The position numbers were made by a program, and so were the translations under genes. Below, piece after piece: positions 18,540 to 28,011 of a stretch of 64,000 nucleotides of DNA. Position 1 is the first letter of the stretch. Every line of letters begins with the position of its first letter. The stretch covers positions 496,001 through 560,000 of the forward strand of contig JBCCTU010000002.1 in NCBI GenBank assembly GCA_039198065.1, written 5' to 3'. Origin of the DNA: CALHVX01 sp039198065. GTDB lineage: Bacteria; Pseudomonadota; Gammaproteobacteria; Pseudomonadales; Azotimanducaceae. The notes beneath the pieces were generated by a model that saw nothing but the letters and a program-made list of their open reading frames with translations, was not told the origin of the DNA and did no database searches.

Positions 18540-19937
18540 ATGGAACTTGAGTTCTTCGGCGCGGCCGGTGAAGTAACCGGTTCCTGTCACATCCTGCGCT
18601 GCAACGGCCGTACGCTGCTGCTGGACTGCGGCATGATCCAGGGCGGACGCACCAGCGAGGTGAGGAACGCGAAACCCTTCCCCTTTGATGCCGCCGCCGT
18701 AGATGCGGTCGTCCTCAGCCACGCGCACATTGATCATTCCGGCCGGCTCCCGCTGCTCGTCAAGCGCGGCTTTCGCGGCCCGATTCATGCCCACAACGCA
18801 ACCTGCGATCTGGCGGAGATTCTGCTCGAGGATGCGGCGCGACTCGCCGCCAGCCAGAGCCGGCGCGCAAACGAGCGTCGCGCACGTCGCGACGAAGCGC
18901 CGATAGAACCGCTGTTTGACTTAAGCCACGCGCAGGCCGCCCACGGGGCAATGGTTGGGCATCGCTATCGGGAGTTCAGCGAGGTGATGCCCGGGGTCAG
19001 GCTTCGGTTTCATGACGCGGGGCACATCATGGGTTCGTGCATCGTCGAACTGCAGCTGGAAGAAGGCGGGCAGACGCGTCGGTTGGTGTTCAGCGGCGAC
19101 CTAGGCCAATGGGACACGCCCATTCTCAATGATCCGGAGCTGCTCGAGACCGCAGATCTCGTGCTCATGGAAAGCACGTACGGTAGCCGACGTCATCGGG
19201 ATCGGGCGGATACGGTTGCCGAGCTCGGAGAAATTCTCACCAGCGTCAATCGAGCGGGTGGGGTTGTGCTCATTCCGGCGTTCGCCGTCGGACGCTCACA
19301 GGAAATCCTGTACCAGCTCGGCAAACATCACCGCACCTGGGGCCTCGCAGGTTGGCGAGTGTTTCTTGACAGCCCGCTGGCCATAAAGACCAGCCGAATC
19401 TACTGGGACTACCCCCACCTCTACGACGACGAAGCCACGCGGCTACGTCGCAACCTGGACCCAATGCCGCTGGTCGAAGGCCTGACGCTGTCCCGCAGTC
19501 GCGAAGACTCCATGGCAATCAATCAGATCGAAGACCGGGCGATCGTCATCGCTGGTAGCGGCATGTTGAACGGCGGACGCATCCTGCACCACCTCAAACA
19601 GCGGCTGCGACGGAGCGACACGCATCTCATCATCGCCGGCTACCAACCGTCGGGGTCACTCGGTCGGCGCCTGATCGATCGAGCACAGCGGGTGCGCATT
19701 CACGGGCAACGAATTCCCGTCGGAGCTCAGGTTCACACCCTCGGTGGGTTGTCCGCCCACGGCGATCAGCAAGACCTGCTGCGCTGGTACGGGGCCTTCA
19801 AGAACGCGCCGCCGCTGTTTCTGGTGCACGGCAATCCCGAAGGTGCCGAGGCGTTCGTTGCCGCCGCCGCGGCGGCCGGTGCTCGCCGAGTCTACCCGGC
19901 TAAGCCTGGGCGTCGGCTCGATCTAACGGCGCTCTAA
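18540..19937 (+). CDS. Metallo-beta-lactamase/beta-CASP RNA exonuclease-type protein
   Basis: 465 residues from ATG 18540; the frame is open upstream but the conserved start is MELEFFGAAGEVTGSCHIL. Motifs: VVLSHAHIDHSGRLPLL (HxHxDH zinc site), HDAGHIMGSCIVEL (motif 3 His), FSGDLGQWDTPIL (motif 4 Asp), LMESTYGSRRH, then beta-CASP motifs with IPAFAVGRSQEILYQL, IVIAGSGMLNGGRILHHL and LSAHGDQQDLLRW (final His). This is the CPSF73/Ysh1-like bacterial family, cytoplasmic RNases with two zinc ions. The long upstream leader is unusual. Confidence 0.9.
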   Translation: MELEFFGAAGEVTGSCHILRCNGRTLLLDCGMIQGGRTSEVRNAKPFPFDAAAVDAVVLSHAHIDHSGRLPLLVKRGFRGPIHAHNATCDLAEILLEDAARLAASQSRRANERRARRDEAPIEPLFDLSHAQAAHGAMVGHRYREFSEVMPGVRLRFHDAGHIMGSCIVELQLEEGGQTRRLVFSGDLGQWDTPILNDPELLETADLVLMESTYGSRRHRDRADTVAELGEILTSVNRAGGVVLIPAFAVGRSQEILYQLGKHHRTWGLAGWRVFLDSPLAIKTSRIYWDYPHLYDDEATRLRRNLDPMPLVEGLTLSRSREDSMAINQIEDRAIVIAGSGMLNGGRILHHLKQRLRRSDTHLIIAGYQPSGSLGRRLIDRAQRVRIHGQRIPVGAQVHTLGGLSAHGDQQDLLRWYGAFKNAPPLFLVHGNPEGAEAFVAAAAAAGARRVYPAKPGRRLDLTAL

Positions 19938-19973
19938 AGCTGCGGGCCGCCGACCGAACCATGCGTTGCAAGG

Positions 19974-20804
19974 TCAGGCGACCGTCTCTTCCTTAGGCGC
20001 GGTCATCTTCGGGCGTCGGGCGAGTCGATCACCGAGGGATTGTTTCATTCGGGAGAGCTTGATCTGATAGCGGCTCTGTACGATGTCCGTCAGCACCAGC
20101 ACGAAGATGACGAAGTAGAACGTTGTCTTGGTCATGACCTGTATCTCTTCGCCAAGAATGCTCATGTGCGCGAGGTGCGCGCCTTCGGTAACTAGCATGA
20201 CCCCGACGACGAACAGTATGAACAGCCCCAGCACCTCGTACATACGATTTTTCTGGAGGAACTCCGAGACTCGGTCAGCGAGCCAGATCATAAGAATGCC
20301 ACCGATGACGATCGCCGTTGCCATGACCGCGAAGACGTCGGTGAGCGCCATCGCGCTGAGAATTGAATCGACGGAAAACACGGCGTTCATGATGACGATG
20401 GACGCAATGATGAGCGCTGTGGAACGCGTCGCTGTCTCGTCCTCGTGCGACTCCTCCAACGTCATCATGTGGAGGATTTCCTTCATCGCAGTGTAGAGAA
20501 TGAACGCACCGCCGAGCAGCACGATCAGGGCATGCAGGTTGAACTCAGCATCGATGAACGTGCCGAAGTGAACCCCAAACAGAGGTTCTTGAACGAGGCT
20601 GATCAGGTTCAAGAGTACGAACAGCAAAACGATGCGAAGCAGCACCGCCAGACCGATGCCGAGGCGCCGCACCATGGCCTGTTGTTCAAGCGGCGCGCGT
20701 TTGGATTCCAGCGATATGTAGAGCAGGTTATCGAAGCCAAGCACTGCTTGAAGGAGTACGAGCATGGCAAGGGCGACCAGGTTTTCCAGGCTGAAGAGTT
20801 CCAT
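19974..20804 (-). CDS. TerC-family integral membrane protein
   Basis: About 276 residues from ATG 20804 (a TTG 18 bases upstream is also in frame). Multiple hydrophobic helices and the TerC signature: VLLQAVLGFDNLLYISLES near the N-terminus and IVIMNAVFSVDSILSAMALT in the middle, each with the conserved Asp/Asn that bind metal. TerC/Alx relatives act in manganese efflux and metallation of exported proteins, or tellurite resistance. A basic cytoplasmic tail ends the protein. An Lrp-like regulator gene lies upstream in the same direction. Confidence 0.87.
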   Translation of the reverse strand: MELFSLENLVALAMLVLLQAVLGFDNLLYISLESKRAPLEQQAMVRRLGIGLAVLLRIVLLFVLLNLISLVQEPLFGVHFGTFIDAEFNLHALIVLLGGAFILYTAMKEILHMMTLEESHEDETATRSTALIIASIVIMNAVFSVDSILSAMALTDVFAVMATAIVIGGILMIWLADRVSEFLQKNRMYEVLGLFILFVVGVMLVTEGAHLAHMSILGEEIQVMTKTTFYFVIFVLVLTDIVQSRYQIKLSRMKQSLGDRLARRPKMTAPKEETVA

Positions 20805-20862
20805 AGGATCGGTGTCAAACAATAAAAACGGAGCGCAGTGTAGCGCCTGCGCGGGGAATAGT

Positions 20863-21357
20863 TCAGCTTGGCAGGGGCAGTGCCGTAGTCGACTTAAGGC
20901 ACTCCATGGAGAACGATGACGAGACGTCAGAGAGCGGTGCGATGCGGATCAACTGCTTGTACACCCGGTCGTAGTCGGCAATGTCGCGGACAACCACCTT
21001 GAGCAGGTAGTCGACATCGCCGCTCATGCGGTAAAACTCGGTAACCTCAGGAACGGTTGCGACACCCTCGGAAAAACGCGTAAGCCACTGCTCAGTGTGC
21101 TCCGTGGTTCGTATCGCGACGAACACGGTGACCGGCAGACCCAACGTCTCACGGTTGAGCAGCGCGACCCGGGCATCGATGTAGCCGCTGTCCTCGAGTC
21201 GTTTTACCCGGCGCCAGCACGCGTTGGCAGAGAGATTGACCCGCTCGGCCAACTCGTTGTTCGTTAACGCCGCGTCGGTTTGAAGATGATGAAGTATCGC
21301 GCGGTCGAAGCGGTCAATCGCCACGATGGCTGGCTCCAGCAGGGTCAGTGTTCGCAC
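20863..21357 (-). CDS. Lrp/AsnC-family transcription regulator
   Basis: 164 residues (GTG start; an internal GTG at VAIDRFDRA would give the usual family N-terminus). Helix-turn-helix: ILHHLQTDAALTNNELAERVNLSANACWRRVKRLEDSGYI; the C-terminal RAM/AsnC domain contains FYRMSGDVDYLLKVVVRDIADYDRVY. Feast/famine regulators bind amino acids and control transport or catabolism. Nearest genes are terC (downstream, same strand) and the acidic-protein/selD cluster (divergent). It is related to, but distinct from, the second Lrp protein at 35267. Confidence 0.88.
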   Translation of the reverse strand: MRTLTLLEPAIVAIDRFDRAILHHLQTDAALTNNELAERVNLSANACWRRVKRLEDSGYIDARVALLNRETLGLPVTVFVAIRTTEHTEQWLTRFSEGVATVPEVTEFYRMSGDVDYLLKVVVRDIADYDRVYKQLIRIAPLSDVSSSFSMECLKSTTALPLPS

Positions 21358-21538
21358 TGTAGCCCGCTTGCCGCGCCTCGACCACGATCGGTCGGTCCCC
21401 GACTCGACCTACCAGGGTCCTAGCCAGCATCGCCAGTCTTGACAGCGCGGGAGGGCAATTCTAAAACAGCCGCGTTGGTGCGCGTCCAGGGATGACGCGC
21501 CGTGGGTCTCTCCAGGTGCACAGGTTGGCGAGGTAAGC

Positions 21539-21910
21539 GTGGCTAGGGCAGGTGGTAAGGCACGAACACGCCGGGGTACGTCAGCGGCGGATGAGGACGA
21601 TCGCGAAGCGCAGGGCGGCGCGGACATCGGCGGCGACGTGGAACTCGTCGACGGCGATGGCGCGGACGACGAGGACCTGGACCCTGGAGAAGACGGCGCG
21701 ACCGACGACGACAGCGTTGCGGCTCTGGGGGAGGACGACTTCGACGGCGATGACGGTGTCGATGGCGACGATCTCGAAGCTGCACTCTCCATCGATGACA
21801 AACAGGGCAGCGCTCGGGAGTTGGCGATTCGCCGCGCGTTGGAAGAGCGCCGCGAAAAACAGCGCCTGAAAGAGGATTTAGACTACCTCGACTTCGACCC
21901 GGACGACTGA
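21539..21910 (+). CDS. Highly acidic PA3496-like protein
   Basis: 123 residues from GTG 21539 behind GAGG. Residues 20-85 are almost all Asp, Glu, Gly and Ala; the end REKQRLKEDLDYLDFDPDD, preceded by ELAIRRALEERR, matches the short basic/acidic motif of PA3496-type putative envelope integrity proteins. No membrane segment. Function unknown. It ends 28 bases before the oxidoreductase-SelD fusion and is likely in one transcript with it. Confidence 0.6.
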   Translation: MARAGGKARTRRGTSAADEDDREAQGGADIGGDVELVDGDGADDEDLDPGEDGATDDDSVAALGEDDFDGDDGVDGDDLEAALSIDDKQGSARELAIRRALEERREKQRLKEDLDYLDFDPDD

Positions 21911-21938
21911 GCCAACTATCGACGCAGTACAACAACCC

Positions 21939-24158
21939 TTGCCGCCAGTCCGAGATCTGGTGCTGGTCGGTGGCGGTCATGCCCACGTGGAAGTCGTTCG
22001 ACGGCTGATGCGCGCGCCAATCCCGGGCATTCGCACAACCCTGGTGAGCCGGGAGGTCCAGTCGCCGTATTCCGGTATGTTGCCCGGTTACCTCAGCGGT
22101 GAGTGGCGCTACGAACAGGCACACATCGATCTGGTCCGTTTGTGTCAGCGTGCGTCGGTGCGCTTGGTTCACGCTGAAGTCGAAGCCCTGGACCTCGGTC
22201 GGGGTTACCTGCACCTCGCTCGCCGGCCACCGCTAGCCTACGACGGGCTGTCCCTCAACACCGGCGGTACGCCCAGCGTCCTGGCGCCCGGTGCGCGCGC
22301 CGTTCCGGTCAAACCTATTGGTCGCTTCCTTCCGGCATGGGAGGAACTGCGCGAACGCCTGCGCCACCCATCAGATAACAGGGCGCCGCTTGCCCTCGTC
22401 GGCTTGGGTGCTGGAGCGGTAGAGCTCGCCTTAGCGCTTAGCCGTGCGCTGGCAGTAGGGGATACGCGGGGAAGTTCCCCGACGATCGCAATGTTCGGTT
22501 CTACCTTGCTCCCCGGCTGGCCGGCGTACGCCCACCGCTGGGTTCGAACCCAGCTCACCGATGCCGGCATCCAATGGCGTGACGGTGTGCGGGTTGAGCG
22601 TGTGTGTGGGACGGAGCTTTGGTTGTCGAATGGCGAGCGGGTCGCGACCTGCGGTGTTTTCGATGTGACCGGGGTCGGGGCGCCTGCCTGGCTCGCTGCC
22701 TCAGGGCTCGCGGTGGATGATCGCGGGTTCGTCCGCGTAGCGCCCACGCTGCAGTCGATTTCCCACGCTAACGTGTTCGCGGCGGGTGACGTGGCCGCCC
22801 TTGAGGGCCAGCCGCGGCCGAAGTCCGGCGTCTATGCGGTCCGTGCAGGTCCCGTGTTGGCGACCAACCTGCGCCGCTTTTGGCGTGGTCGTTCGTTGCT
22901 TCGATTTCGTGCTCAGCGCGAGGCGTTGGCCCTGCTCTCAAACAGCCGCGGTGAAACGCTCGCCCGGCGCGGTGCGCTGGCTTTCAGCGGACGCTGGTTG
23001 TCGGCGTGGAAACGACGCATCGATCGCCGGTTCGTGGAACGCTACAACGGCACCGTGGCTACGTCCGTCGGCCGAGCGCGGGTCTTTCTCAGTGAAACCG
23101 GCGCGCAGTCTGCTGCCCCTGCAGAGCTCCCAGCAGCGCTGGCCCGGGACCTGCCCCCGGCGATGCGCTGCTTCGGCTGTGGTGGAAAGTTGGGTGCCAG
23201 TGCGCTTAGCTCGGCGCTGGCTGAACTGAACATTGGCGAAGACCCCCGCGTACGCACCGGTATCGGTGACGACGCAGCGGTGCTTCAGCTCGATGACGCG
23301 TCGCTCGCGATCACCACCGACACGTTGACCGCGTTTACCGATGACCCGTATCGCTTTGGTCGCATCGCCACCCGGCATGCGCTCAACGATCTGCTGGCGA
23401 TGGGTGTGCGCCCGGACGCAGCCCTTGCCACGGTGCAGCTCGAGGACACGGCTCCGGAGCTCGCGGCCCGCGATCTGCGGCAACTGCTGGCCGGTGTCCA
23501 AGCGGTGCTGACGGACGAAGGTGCGGTGCTTACCGGCGGTCACTCACTCCAGGGGGAGCGCTTGTCTCTTGGCCTGACGGCCCTTGGGCGCGCGCGCGCA
23601 CTTCCGAGCCCTGCGACTCGACCGCAGGCCGGCCAGGCCCTCATTCTCACGCGAGCCCTAGGGTCTGGGGTTCTCCTCGCTGCAGCCATGCGAGCGGTCC
23701 TCGACGGCGCCGAGCTCATGGCGCTGCTCGATCGAATGGATCGTTCCAACCGCCCGGCCCTCGCGCAACTGAAGCAGCACGGCGCGACGGCGTTAACCGA
23801 TGTCACGGGTTTTGGCCTCTTGGGTCATCTGGGTCCCTGGTTACGTGAACACGGGCTCGGCGTTGAGCTCGACGGTGACGCGGTGCCGGTACTGGCCGCG
23901 GCACGCGCCCTCGCAGCGGTAGGCATCGGCAGCAGTCTGCTTCCGGAAAACCGAATGATCCTCGCGCGTTTCGAAACAAAGGTTGATCTGGTGACCGCCG
24001 ATCTGTTGTGCGATCCGCAAACTGCTGGAGGATTGCTCGCCGCTGTGCCCGCGACCCATGCCGAGCGCTGTCTAGAGGCGTTGCATGCAGCGGGAGAGCC
24101 GGAGGCCACCCGGATTGGTTACCTCACGGACGACGAAGAGCGCTGGATCCTTGGCTGA
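21939..24158 (+). CDS. selD: Bifunctional FAD-dependent NAD(P)H oxidoreductase - SelD (selenide, water dikinase) fusion
   Basis: 739 residues from TTG 21939. Residues 1-370 form a pyridine-nucleotide oxidoreductase: DLVLVGGGHAHVEVVRRL (FAD), SPYSGMLPGYLSG, a second dinucleotide site at LALVGLGAGAVELALAL, and ANVFAAGDVAAL near the end. From about residue 410 the SelD part runs: MRCFGCGGKLGASAL, TGIGDDAAVLQL, TTDTLTAFTDDPYRFGRIA, DVTGFGLLGHLGPWL and DPQTAGGLLAAVP. SelD makes selenophosphate from selenide and ATP. At the position where many SelD proteins carry Sec or Cys, this one has Cys. Such fusions are known; the flavoprotein half may supply reduced selenium. It overlaps the next gene by eight bases. 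Confidence 0.92.
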   Translation: MPPVRDLVLVGGGHAHVEVVRRLMRAPIPGIRTTLVSREVQSPYSGMLPGYLSGEWRYEQAHIDLVRLCQRASVRLVHAEVEALDLGRGYLHLARRPPLAYDGLSLNTGGTPSVLAPGARAVPVKPIGRFLPAWEELRERLRHPSDNRAPLALVGLGAGAVELALALSRALAVGDTRGSSPTIAMFGSTLLPGWPAYAHRWVRTQLTDAGIQWRDGVRVERVCGTELWLSNGERVATCGVFDVTGVGAPAWLAASGLAVDDRGFVRVAPTLQSISHANVFAAGDVAALEGQPRPKSGVYAVRAGPVLATNLRRFWRGRSLLRFRAQREALALLSNSRGETLARRGALAFSGRWLSAWKRRIDRRFVERYNGTVATSVGRARVFLSETGAQSAAPAELPAALARDLPPAMRCFGCGGKLGASALSSALAELNIGEDPRVRTGIGDDAAVLQLDDASLAITTDTLTAFTDDPYRFGRIATRHALNDLLAMGVRPDAALATVQLEDTAPELAARDLRQLLAGVQAVLTDEGAVLTGGHSLQGERLSLGLTALGRARALPSPATRPQAGQALILTRALGSGVLLAAAMRAVLDGAELMALLDRMDRSNRPALAQLKQHGATALTDVTGFGLLGHLGPWLREHGLGVELDGDAVPVLAAARALAAVGIGSSLLPENRMILARFETKVDLVTADLLCDPQTAGGLLAAVPATHAERCLEALHAAGEPEATRIGYLTDDEERWILG

Positions 24159-24792
24159 TTCAGCGCGACTGCCGCGGCTGCTGCTCGTGACCGATCCCAT
24201 GTGTTCCTGGTGCTGGGGTATGGCAGCTGCTGTGGAGGAAGCCCAGCAACACCTGGCGGGGCAGGTGCGCCTGGAGCTCCTGCTTGGCGGTGTGAACCTG
24301 CACGGTACCCAGCCAATCGGCAGCTATGGTCGAAGCGTCCTGGCACGACTCTGGGCTGAGGTCGCACAAACTACGGGGCAGCCGTTTGCCGCGTCGGTTC
24401 CGGAGCCACTGGTCTATAACAGCCTGCTGCCCTGTGCGTTGCTCAAGTGGGCTGCCATTGAGAAACAGCGTACGCCGCTCGGCTTGCTGCACCGTATGCA
24501 GCAACGTTTTTTTCACCATGGGGCCAACATCAACGGGATTGATGAGCTCGTGCGACTGGCCGCGGAGTTCGATCTGCGGCTGGACGATCCGCTCGTAACC
24601 CTCCACGAAGTTGCCGCCGGTGCGCCGCTGCAGCACGAGTTCGAAACGGCTCGCAGCTACGGTACGCGAGCGTTACCGGCGCTGGTGCTCGACGAGAAGG
24701 GCCAGCGACGCTTGTTACTCGGGGGTTACGCCGATGCAGAGACAATCGTCGAAACGACTCAACGACGGCTCAGCGAAGAACACCGGAGCTAG
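24151..24792 (+). CDS. DsbA-family (FrnE-like) thioredoxin-fold protein
   Basis: About 213 residues if started at TTG 24151, eight bases inside selD, which implies coupled translation; GTG 24187 is an alternative. Begins with LLLVTDPMCSWCWGMAAAVEE (CxxC redox site Cys-Ser-Trp-Cys), followed by the helical insert of DsbA/FrnE proteins and a thioredoxin C-terminal part TARSYGTRALPALVLDEKG with cis-Pro. No signal peptide, so cytoplasmic. The tight coupling to SelD suggests a reduction step in selenium or thiol handling, but this is only contextual inference. Confidence 0.8.
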   Translation: MADSARLPRLLLVTDPMCSWCWGMAAAVEEAQQHLAGQVRLELLLGGVNLHGTQPIGSYGRSVLARLWAEVAQTTGQPFAASVPEPLVYNSLLPCALLKWAAIEKQRTPLGLLHRMQQRFFHHGANINGIDELVRLAAEFDLRLDDPLVTLHEVAAGAPLQHEFETARSYGTRALPALVLDEKGQRRLLLGGYADAETIVETTQRRLSEEHRS

Positions 24793-24823
24793 GTGCGCGG
24801 GCTCTTCACCCGCGCGGGCAGGC

Positions 24824-25900
24824 TCAGGCGAAAAACCGCGCGATGGGGGGGCGAAATCGATCCATATCGACGAGAAAGGCATCGTGTCCCTGGACGGACT
24901 GCAGGGCATGGAATTCCACCGGGATACCCGCGCGGTGCAGATACTCGGCAAGTTCCCGTTGCTGCTTCAGGGGAAACAGCAGGTCTGTTTCCACGCCGAT
25001 CACTAAGGCGCGGCTGCAGTTCAATCTACCGAGACCGGTTTCCAGACTGCCGCCGTGGTCAGCCGCGTCGAACAGATCCATAGCGCGACTCAGGTAGAGG
25101 TAGCAGTTTGGGTCAAAGGCGCCAATGAATTTCCGGGCGTGCGCTTCGAGATAGGACTCCACTTCGAAGTCGATACCGAACGCGTGACCATCGTGCAGGT
25201 CATCGGTAGCGCGTTCACGCCCAAAGCGTGTTTCCCACTCGAGACCGGAACGGTACGAAATCATGCCGAGCTTCCGCGCCAGACGCATGCCGTTGATCGG
25301 TGGTCGATCCAGCGGATACTGGCCGTTCTGCCACGTTGGATCGGACCAGATCATTTCCCGTTGGAGAGAACGCAGGGCAATGGAGAAGGGTAGGGATCGT
25401 GCCGCGGACGATATAGACACGAGACCGCAGACCCGACCCGGGTAAAGCAGTGCAAAGGCCAGTGCCGTCATCCCGCCCATGGAGGCACCGACAACCGCGT
25501 GCAGGCGCTCGATGCCGAGGTCATCTACTACCGCAACCCCGCCTTTGGCGATGTCTTCGACCGTCAGCACGGGGAAGCTCAGGCGATAGGTAGTGCCGGT
25601 ATCTGGATTCTGCGACGCCGGTCCAGTGCTGCCAAAGCAGCTGCCAAGGGAGTTCACGCAAATGATGAACAACCGATCGGTGTCGATGGGCTTTCCCGGA
25701 CCGATCATGTCTTCCCACCAGCCGGTGCTGGGATCGGCGCTTGAGCTCGCCGCGTGCGCCGACGGCGACAGGCCGGTAAACAGCAACACAGCGTTGTCTT
25801 TGGCTTCGGACAACGTACCCCAGGTCTCGTAGGCAATCGTCGGCCGGGCGAGTGTGCCCCGCTTCATCGAGAAAAGACCGTCGTAGCTGAGGGTGTGCAT
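24824..25900 (-). CDS. Homoserine O-acyltransferase-family alpha/beta hydrolase (MetX-like)
   Basis: 358 residues from ATG 25900. MetX features: RGTLARPTIAYETWGTLSE, NAVLLFTGLSPSAHA, CVNSLGSCFGSTGPAS, the nucleophile elbow VVGASMGGMTALAFALLYP (Ser), SPTWQNGQYPLDRPP-like substrate loop, Asp in GVETDLLFPLKQQRELA and His in VQGHDAFLVD. The family acylates homoserine for methionine synthesis or other acceptors (serine, 2-hydroxy acids). Many proteobacterial members use succinyl-CoA rather than acetyl-CoA; which applies here cannot be read safely. Confidence 0.82.
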   Translation of the reverse strand: MHTLSYDGLFSMKRGTLARPTIAYETWGTLSEAKDNAVLLFTGLSPSAHAASSSADPSTGWWEDMIGPGKPIDTDRLFIICVNSLGSCFGSTGPASQNPDTGTTYRLSFPVLTVEDIAKGGVAVVDDLGIERLHAVVGASMGGMTALAFALLYPGRVCGLVSISSAARSLPFSIALRSLQREMIWSDPTWQNGQYPLDRPPINGMRLARKLGMISYRSGLEWETRFGRERATDDLHDGHAFGIDFEVESYLEAHARKFIGAFDPNCYLYLSRAMDLFDAADHGGSLETGLGRLNCSRALVIGVETDLLFPLKQQRELAEYLHRAGIPVEFHALQSVQGHDAFLVDMDRFRPPIARFFA

Positions 25901-26090
25901 AGCGGGTCGGGGTGTGCGCCGATGACGGGTTTCTGACGCCGTTACCCCGAGACCGGGACGGCATCGCGTGGAGGATACCGCGTTCGCCCGTAACCGGTTC
26001 GATTTTGGCGATGATTCCCCGATTTGCTGCACCGCAACACGGAATCTCTGACTAGCCTGAAATCAGGAGCAAGCCAAGTAAGGAATCGTG

Positions 26091-27266
26091 ATGCATAGCG
26101 CGGAAACCTGGGACGTATCTGATCAACCCCTACCGAAGGCCGCCGCGCCGGAAGAGTCCTTCGAGTCGGTAACCAAGGTGCTGCTGGTGCATTCGAGTAG
26201 CGTCTGGGCGGAAGAGGTCTCGACGCTGCTGAGGACGGCCGATCCCGGCTACCGCGTGTACCACGCCGAAACTGCAACGGCGGCGGTGTCCATCGCCTGT
26301 TCGTGGACCGTCGATTGCGCCATTGTTCAACGGACATTACCGGACATGGACGGCTTGAGTTTGATGGGGCTGTTGTGCTCGACCGAGCGACTCCGCCGCA
26401 CCCCGGTCATCCTGGTGGGAACGGTTGACTCCGCCGCCAGCGCCCGAGAAGCACTGAAAGCTGGAGCAAGCGACTACCTGCTCGAGCCGGCGCTGAGTCA
26501 GCAAAGTCTGATCGGCTCGATCCGTGCCGCCGTCGAGCGCGACCGCTGGACCGAGATGAACGAGCAACTGCAGACGGACAGCGACACCCGCCGGCTATTG
26601 CTCGAGCGCAGCAACCGTCAGTACCGAGAACTTCACGACCGGTTGGGACACTCGGTGCTGACCCCGCTTGCCTCGATTCACGAATTCGTGTCGCTGGTTT
26701 TAGATGGGCTCGCCGGTGATTGCACGGAGAGCCAGCGGAAGTATCTGGCTTACGCCCGCGGGTCCTGTGAGCAGCTGCGCCTCGCGGTGATCGACGAAAC
26801 TGGCCTCGTGATGGAGAGCGAACCAAAGCAGGCGATGCGCAGTCGCGTGCGGGTTGGTGACCTCGTGCGGCAGGTGCTCAACCGGTTCGAGCCCGAAGCG
26901 CGGATGCGCAACATTTTCCTCGAGTCCACTGTGGAAGAGCCGCGGCTAGAGATCCTGGTAGATCATTTTCAGGTGCAGCTCGCCCTGGCTCGGGCGCTAT
27001 CGCGGGCGATGAAGTTGTCGTCCAACGGCAGCACAATCATCGTTACCACGGCGCGACCGAAAGGGTTTGACTGCATTGAGTTCGAAGTTCGGGCCACCCT
27101 CGGTGTGTTTCAGCAGTTCGCGAGCGAGGATGAGCTCAGTCGCGTGGCGCGGCCCATGGAGCAGTTCCAGCTGCAGCAGGGTGACTTTCTCATTGATGGT
27201 GAGCTTGGCGACCAGCTCGCGCTGAAGTTTCAGGTGCCTTACAACCAGCCGGGTGGTTCAGCGTGA
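26091..27266 (+). CDS. Degenerate receiver - histidine-kinase-like protein
   Basis: About 391 residues from ATG 26091 (AAGGA eight bases before). Residues 30-145 resemble a receiver but lack the chemistry: the acidic pair is replaced by VLLVHSSSVW, the phospho-acceptor Asp by Gln in AIVQRTLPDMDG, and the conserved Lys region reads LLEPALS. Residues 180-250 form a helix pair like HisKA with HDRLGHSVLTPLASI. The last 120 residues sit where an ATPase domain should be, but no N, G1 or G2 box is visible. Probably a scaffold or phospho-relay partner rather than an active kinase. Stop overlaps the start of the next receiver gene. Confidence 0.72.
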   Translation: MHSAETWDVSDQPLPKAAAPEESFESVTKVLLVHSSSVWAEEVSTLLRTADPGYRVYHAETATAAVSIACSWTVDCAIVQRTLPDMDGLSLMGLLCSTERLRRTPVILVGTVDSAASAREALKAGASDYLLEPALSQQSLIGSIRAAVERDRWTEMNEQLQTDSDTRRLLLERSNRQYRELHDRLGHSVLTPLASIHEFVSLVLDGLAGDCTESQRKYLAYARGSCEQLRLAVIDETGLVMESEPKQAMRSRVRVGDLVRQVLNRFEPEARMRNIFLESTVEEPRLEILVDHFQVQLALARALSRAMKLSSNGSTIIVTTARPKGFDCIEFEVRATLGVFQQFASEDELSRVARPMEQFQLQQGDFLIDGELGDQLALKFQVPYNQPGGSA

Positions 27267-27613
27267 CGCGAGTTCTGATCGTCGAAGACGATGCTGCGAT
27301 TGCACGCTCGTTGTGCCTGAGGCTGCAGGCGAATGGATTTACGACCACCCATGCGCAAGACGTCAGAAGCGCGAAGGCGCTGGCCGAGCAGTGCGCGCCC
27401 GACGTTGCGATACTCGATGTGTCGGTGCCCGGCGGTAGCGGCTTCGTGGTGGCGGAGCATCTGCGGCAACGACACGCCGCGACGCATCTGGTGTTTCTGA
27501 CCGCAGACAGCCAGCCCGAGACTCGAAGCCGGGCAGAAGACTTTCAACCCCTTGCCTTCTTAGCCAAACCCTTTTTATCCGAAGACCTGATCGCCGCCGT
27601 CGCGGCCCATTGA
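27263..27613 (+). CDS. Stand-alone response regulator receiver domain
   Basis: 116 residues, a CheY-like single receiver from GTG 27263, whose start overlaps the TGA of the gene before (GTGA). Intact acidic site VLIVEDDAAIA, phospho-Asp in VAILDVSVPGGSGF, Thr in FLTADS and Lys in FLAKPF. No output domain. Likely a phosphate shuttle or protein-interaction partner for the kinases on either side. Confidence 0.88.
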   Translation: MTRVLIVEDDAAIARSLCLRLQANGFTTTHAQDVRSAKALAEQCAPDVAILDVSVPGGSGFVVAEHLRQRHAATHLVFLTADSQPETRSRAEDFQPLAFLAKPFLSEDLIAAVAAH

Positions 27614-27624
27614 GGAGAGACGTC

Positions 27625-28011
27625 ATGAGCAACGCAAGCGGTCCGACCGCGAACAGCAATCGGGTTCTGATTGTCGACGATCACAGCCCGATCCTGCGCG
27701 CCTTGAGCGCGCGCTGCCAGCACGCAGGCTACAGCGTGAGCACCGCCACCGATACCGGGACGGCCATCGCAGCGGCGCTGAACACACCGCCGAAGCATGC
27801 GATTCTTGACATCAACATGCCTGGGCTCGACGGCTTTGCGCTTGGCGAACGGCTCATGGAAATGTATCCGGAGCTCAAGATCACCTACGTGACTGCCAGT
27901 CAGGATCCAACGCTCATCGAGCAGGCGGAAGACGTCGGCGCCGTCGGCTTTTTCCACAAACCCTTCGACTCATCGACACTGCTTGCACACCTCGAAGAAG
28001 CCTGTGTCTGA
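27625..28011 (+). CDS. Stand-alone response regulator receiver domain
   Basis: 128 residues from ATG 27625, with GAGGAGAG upstream. Receiver residues are complete: VLIVDDHSPILRA, AILDINMPGLDGFALGE (phospho-Asp), TYVTAS (Thr) and FFHKPFDS (Lys). A short N-terminal tail is polar. No DNA-binding or enzymatic output. Its last codons overlap the GTG start of the hybrid kinase. Confidence 0.88.
   Translation: MSNASGPTANSNRVLIVDDHSPILRALSARCQHAGYSVSTATDTGTAIAAALNTPPKHAILDINMPGLDGFALGERLMEMYPELKITYVTASQDPTLIEQAEDVGAVGFFHKPFDSSTLLAHLEEACV

Noticed and set aside
23161..23200. Selenocysteine in SelD
   Set aside because: The active-site codons at CFGCGGK encode Cys; no in-frame TGA.
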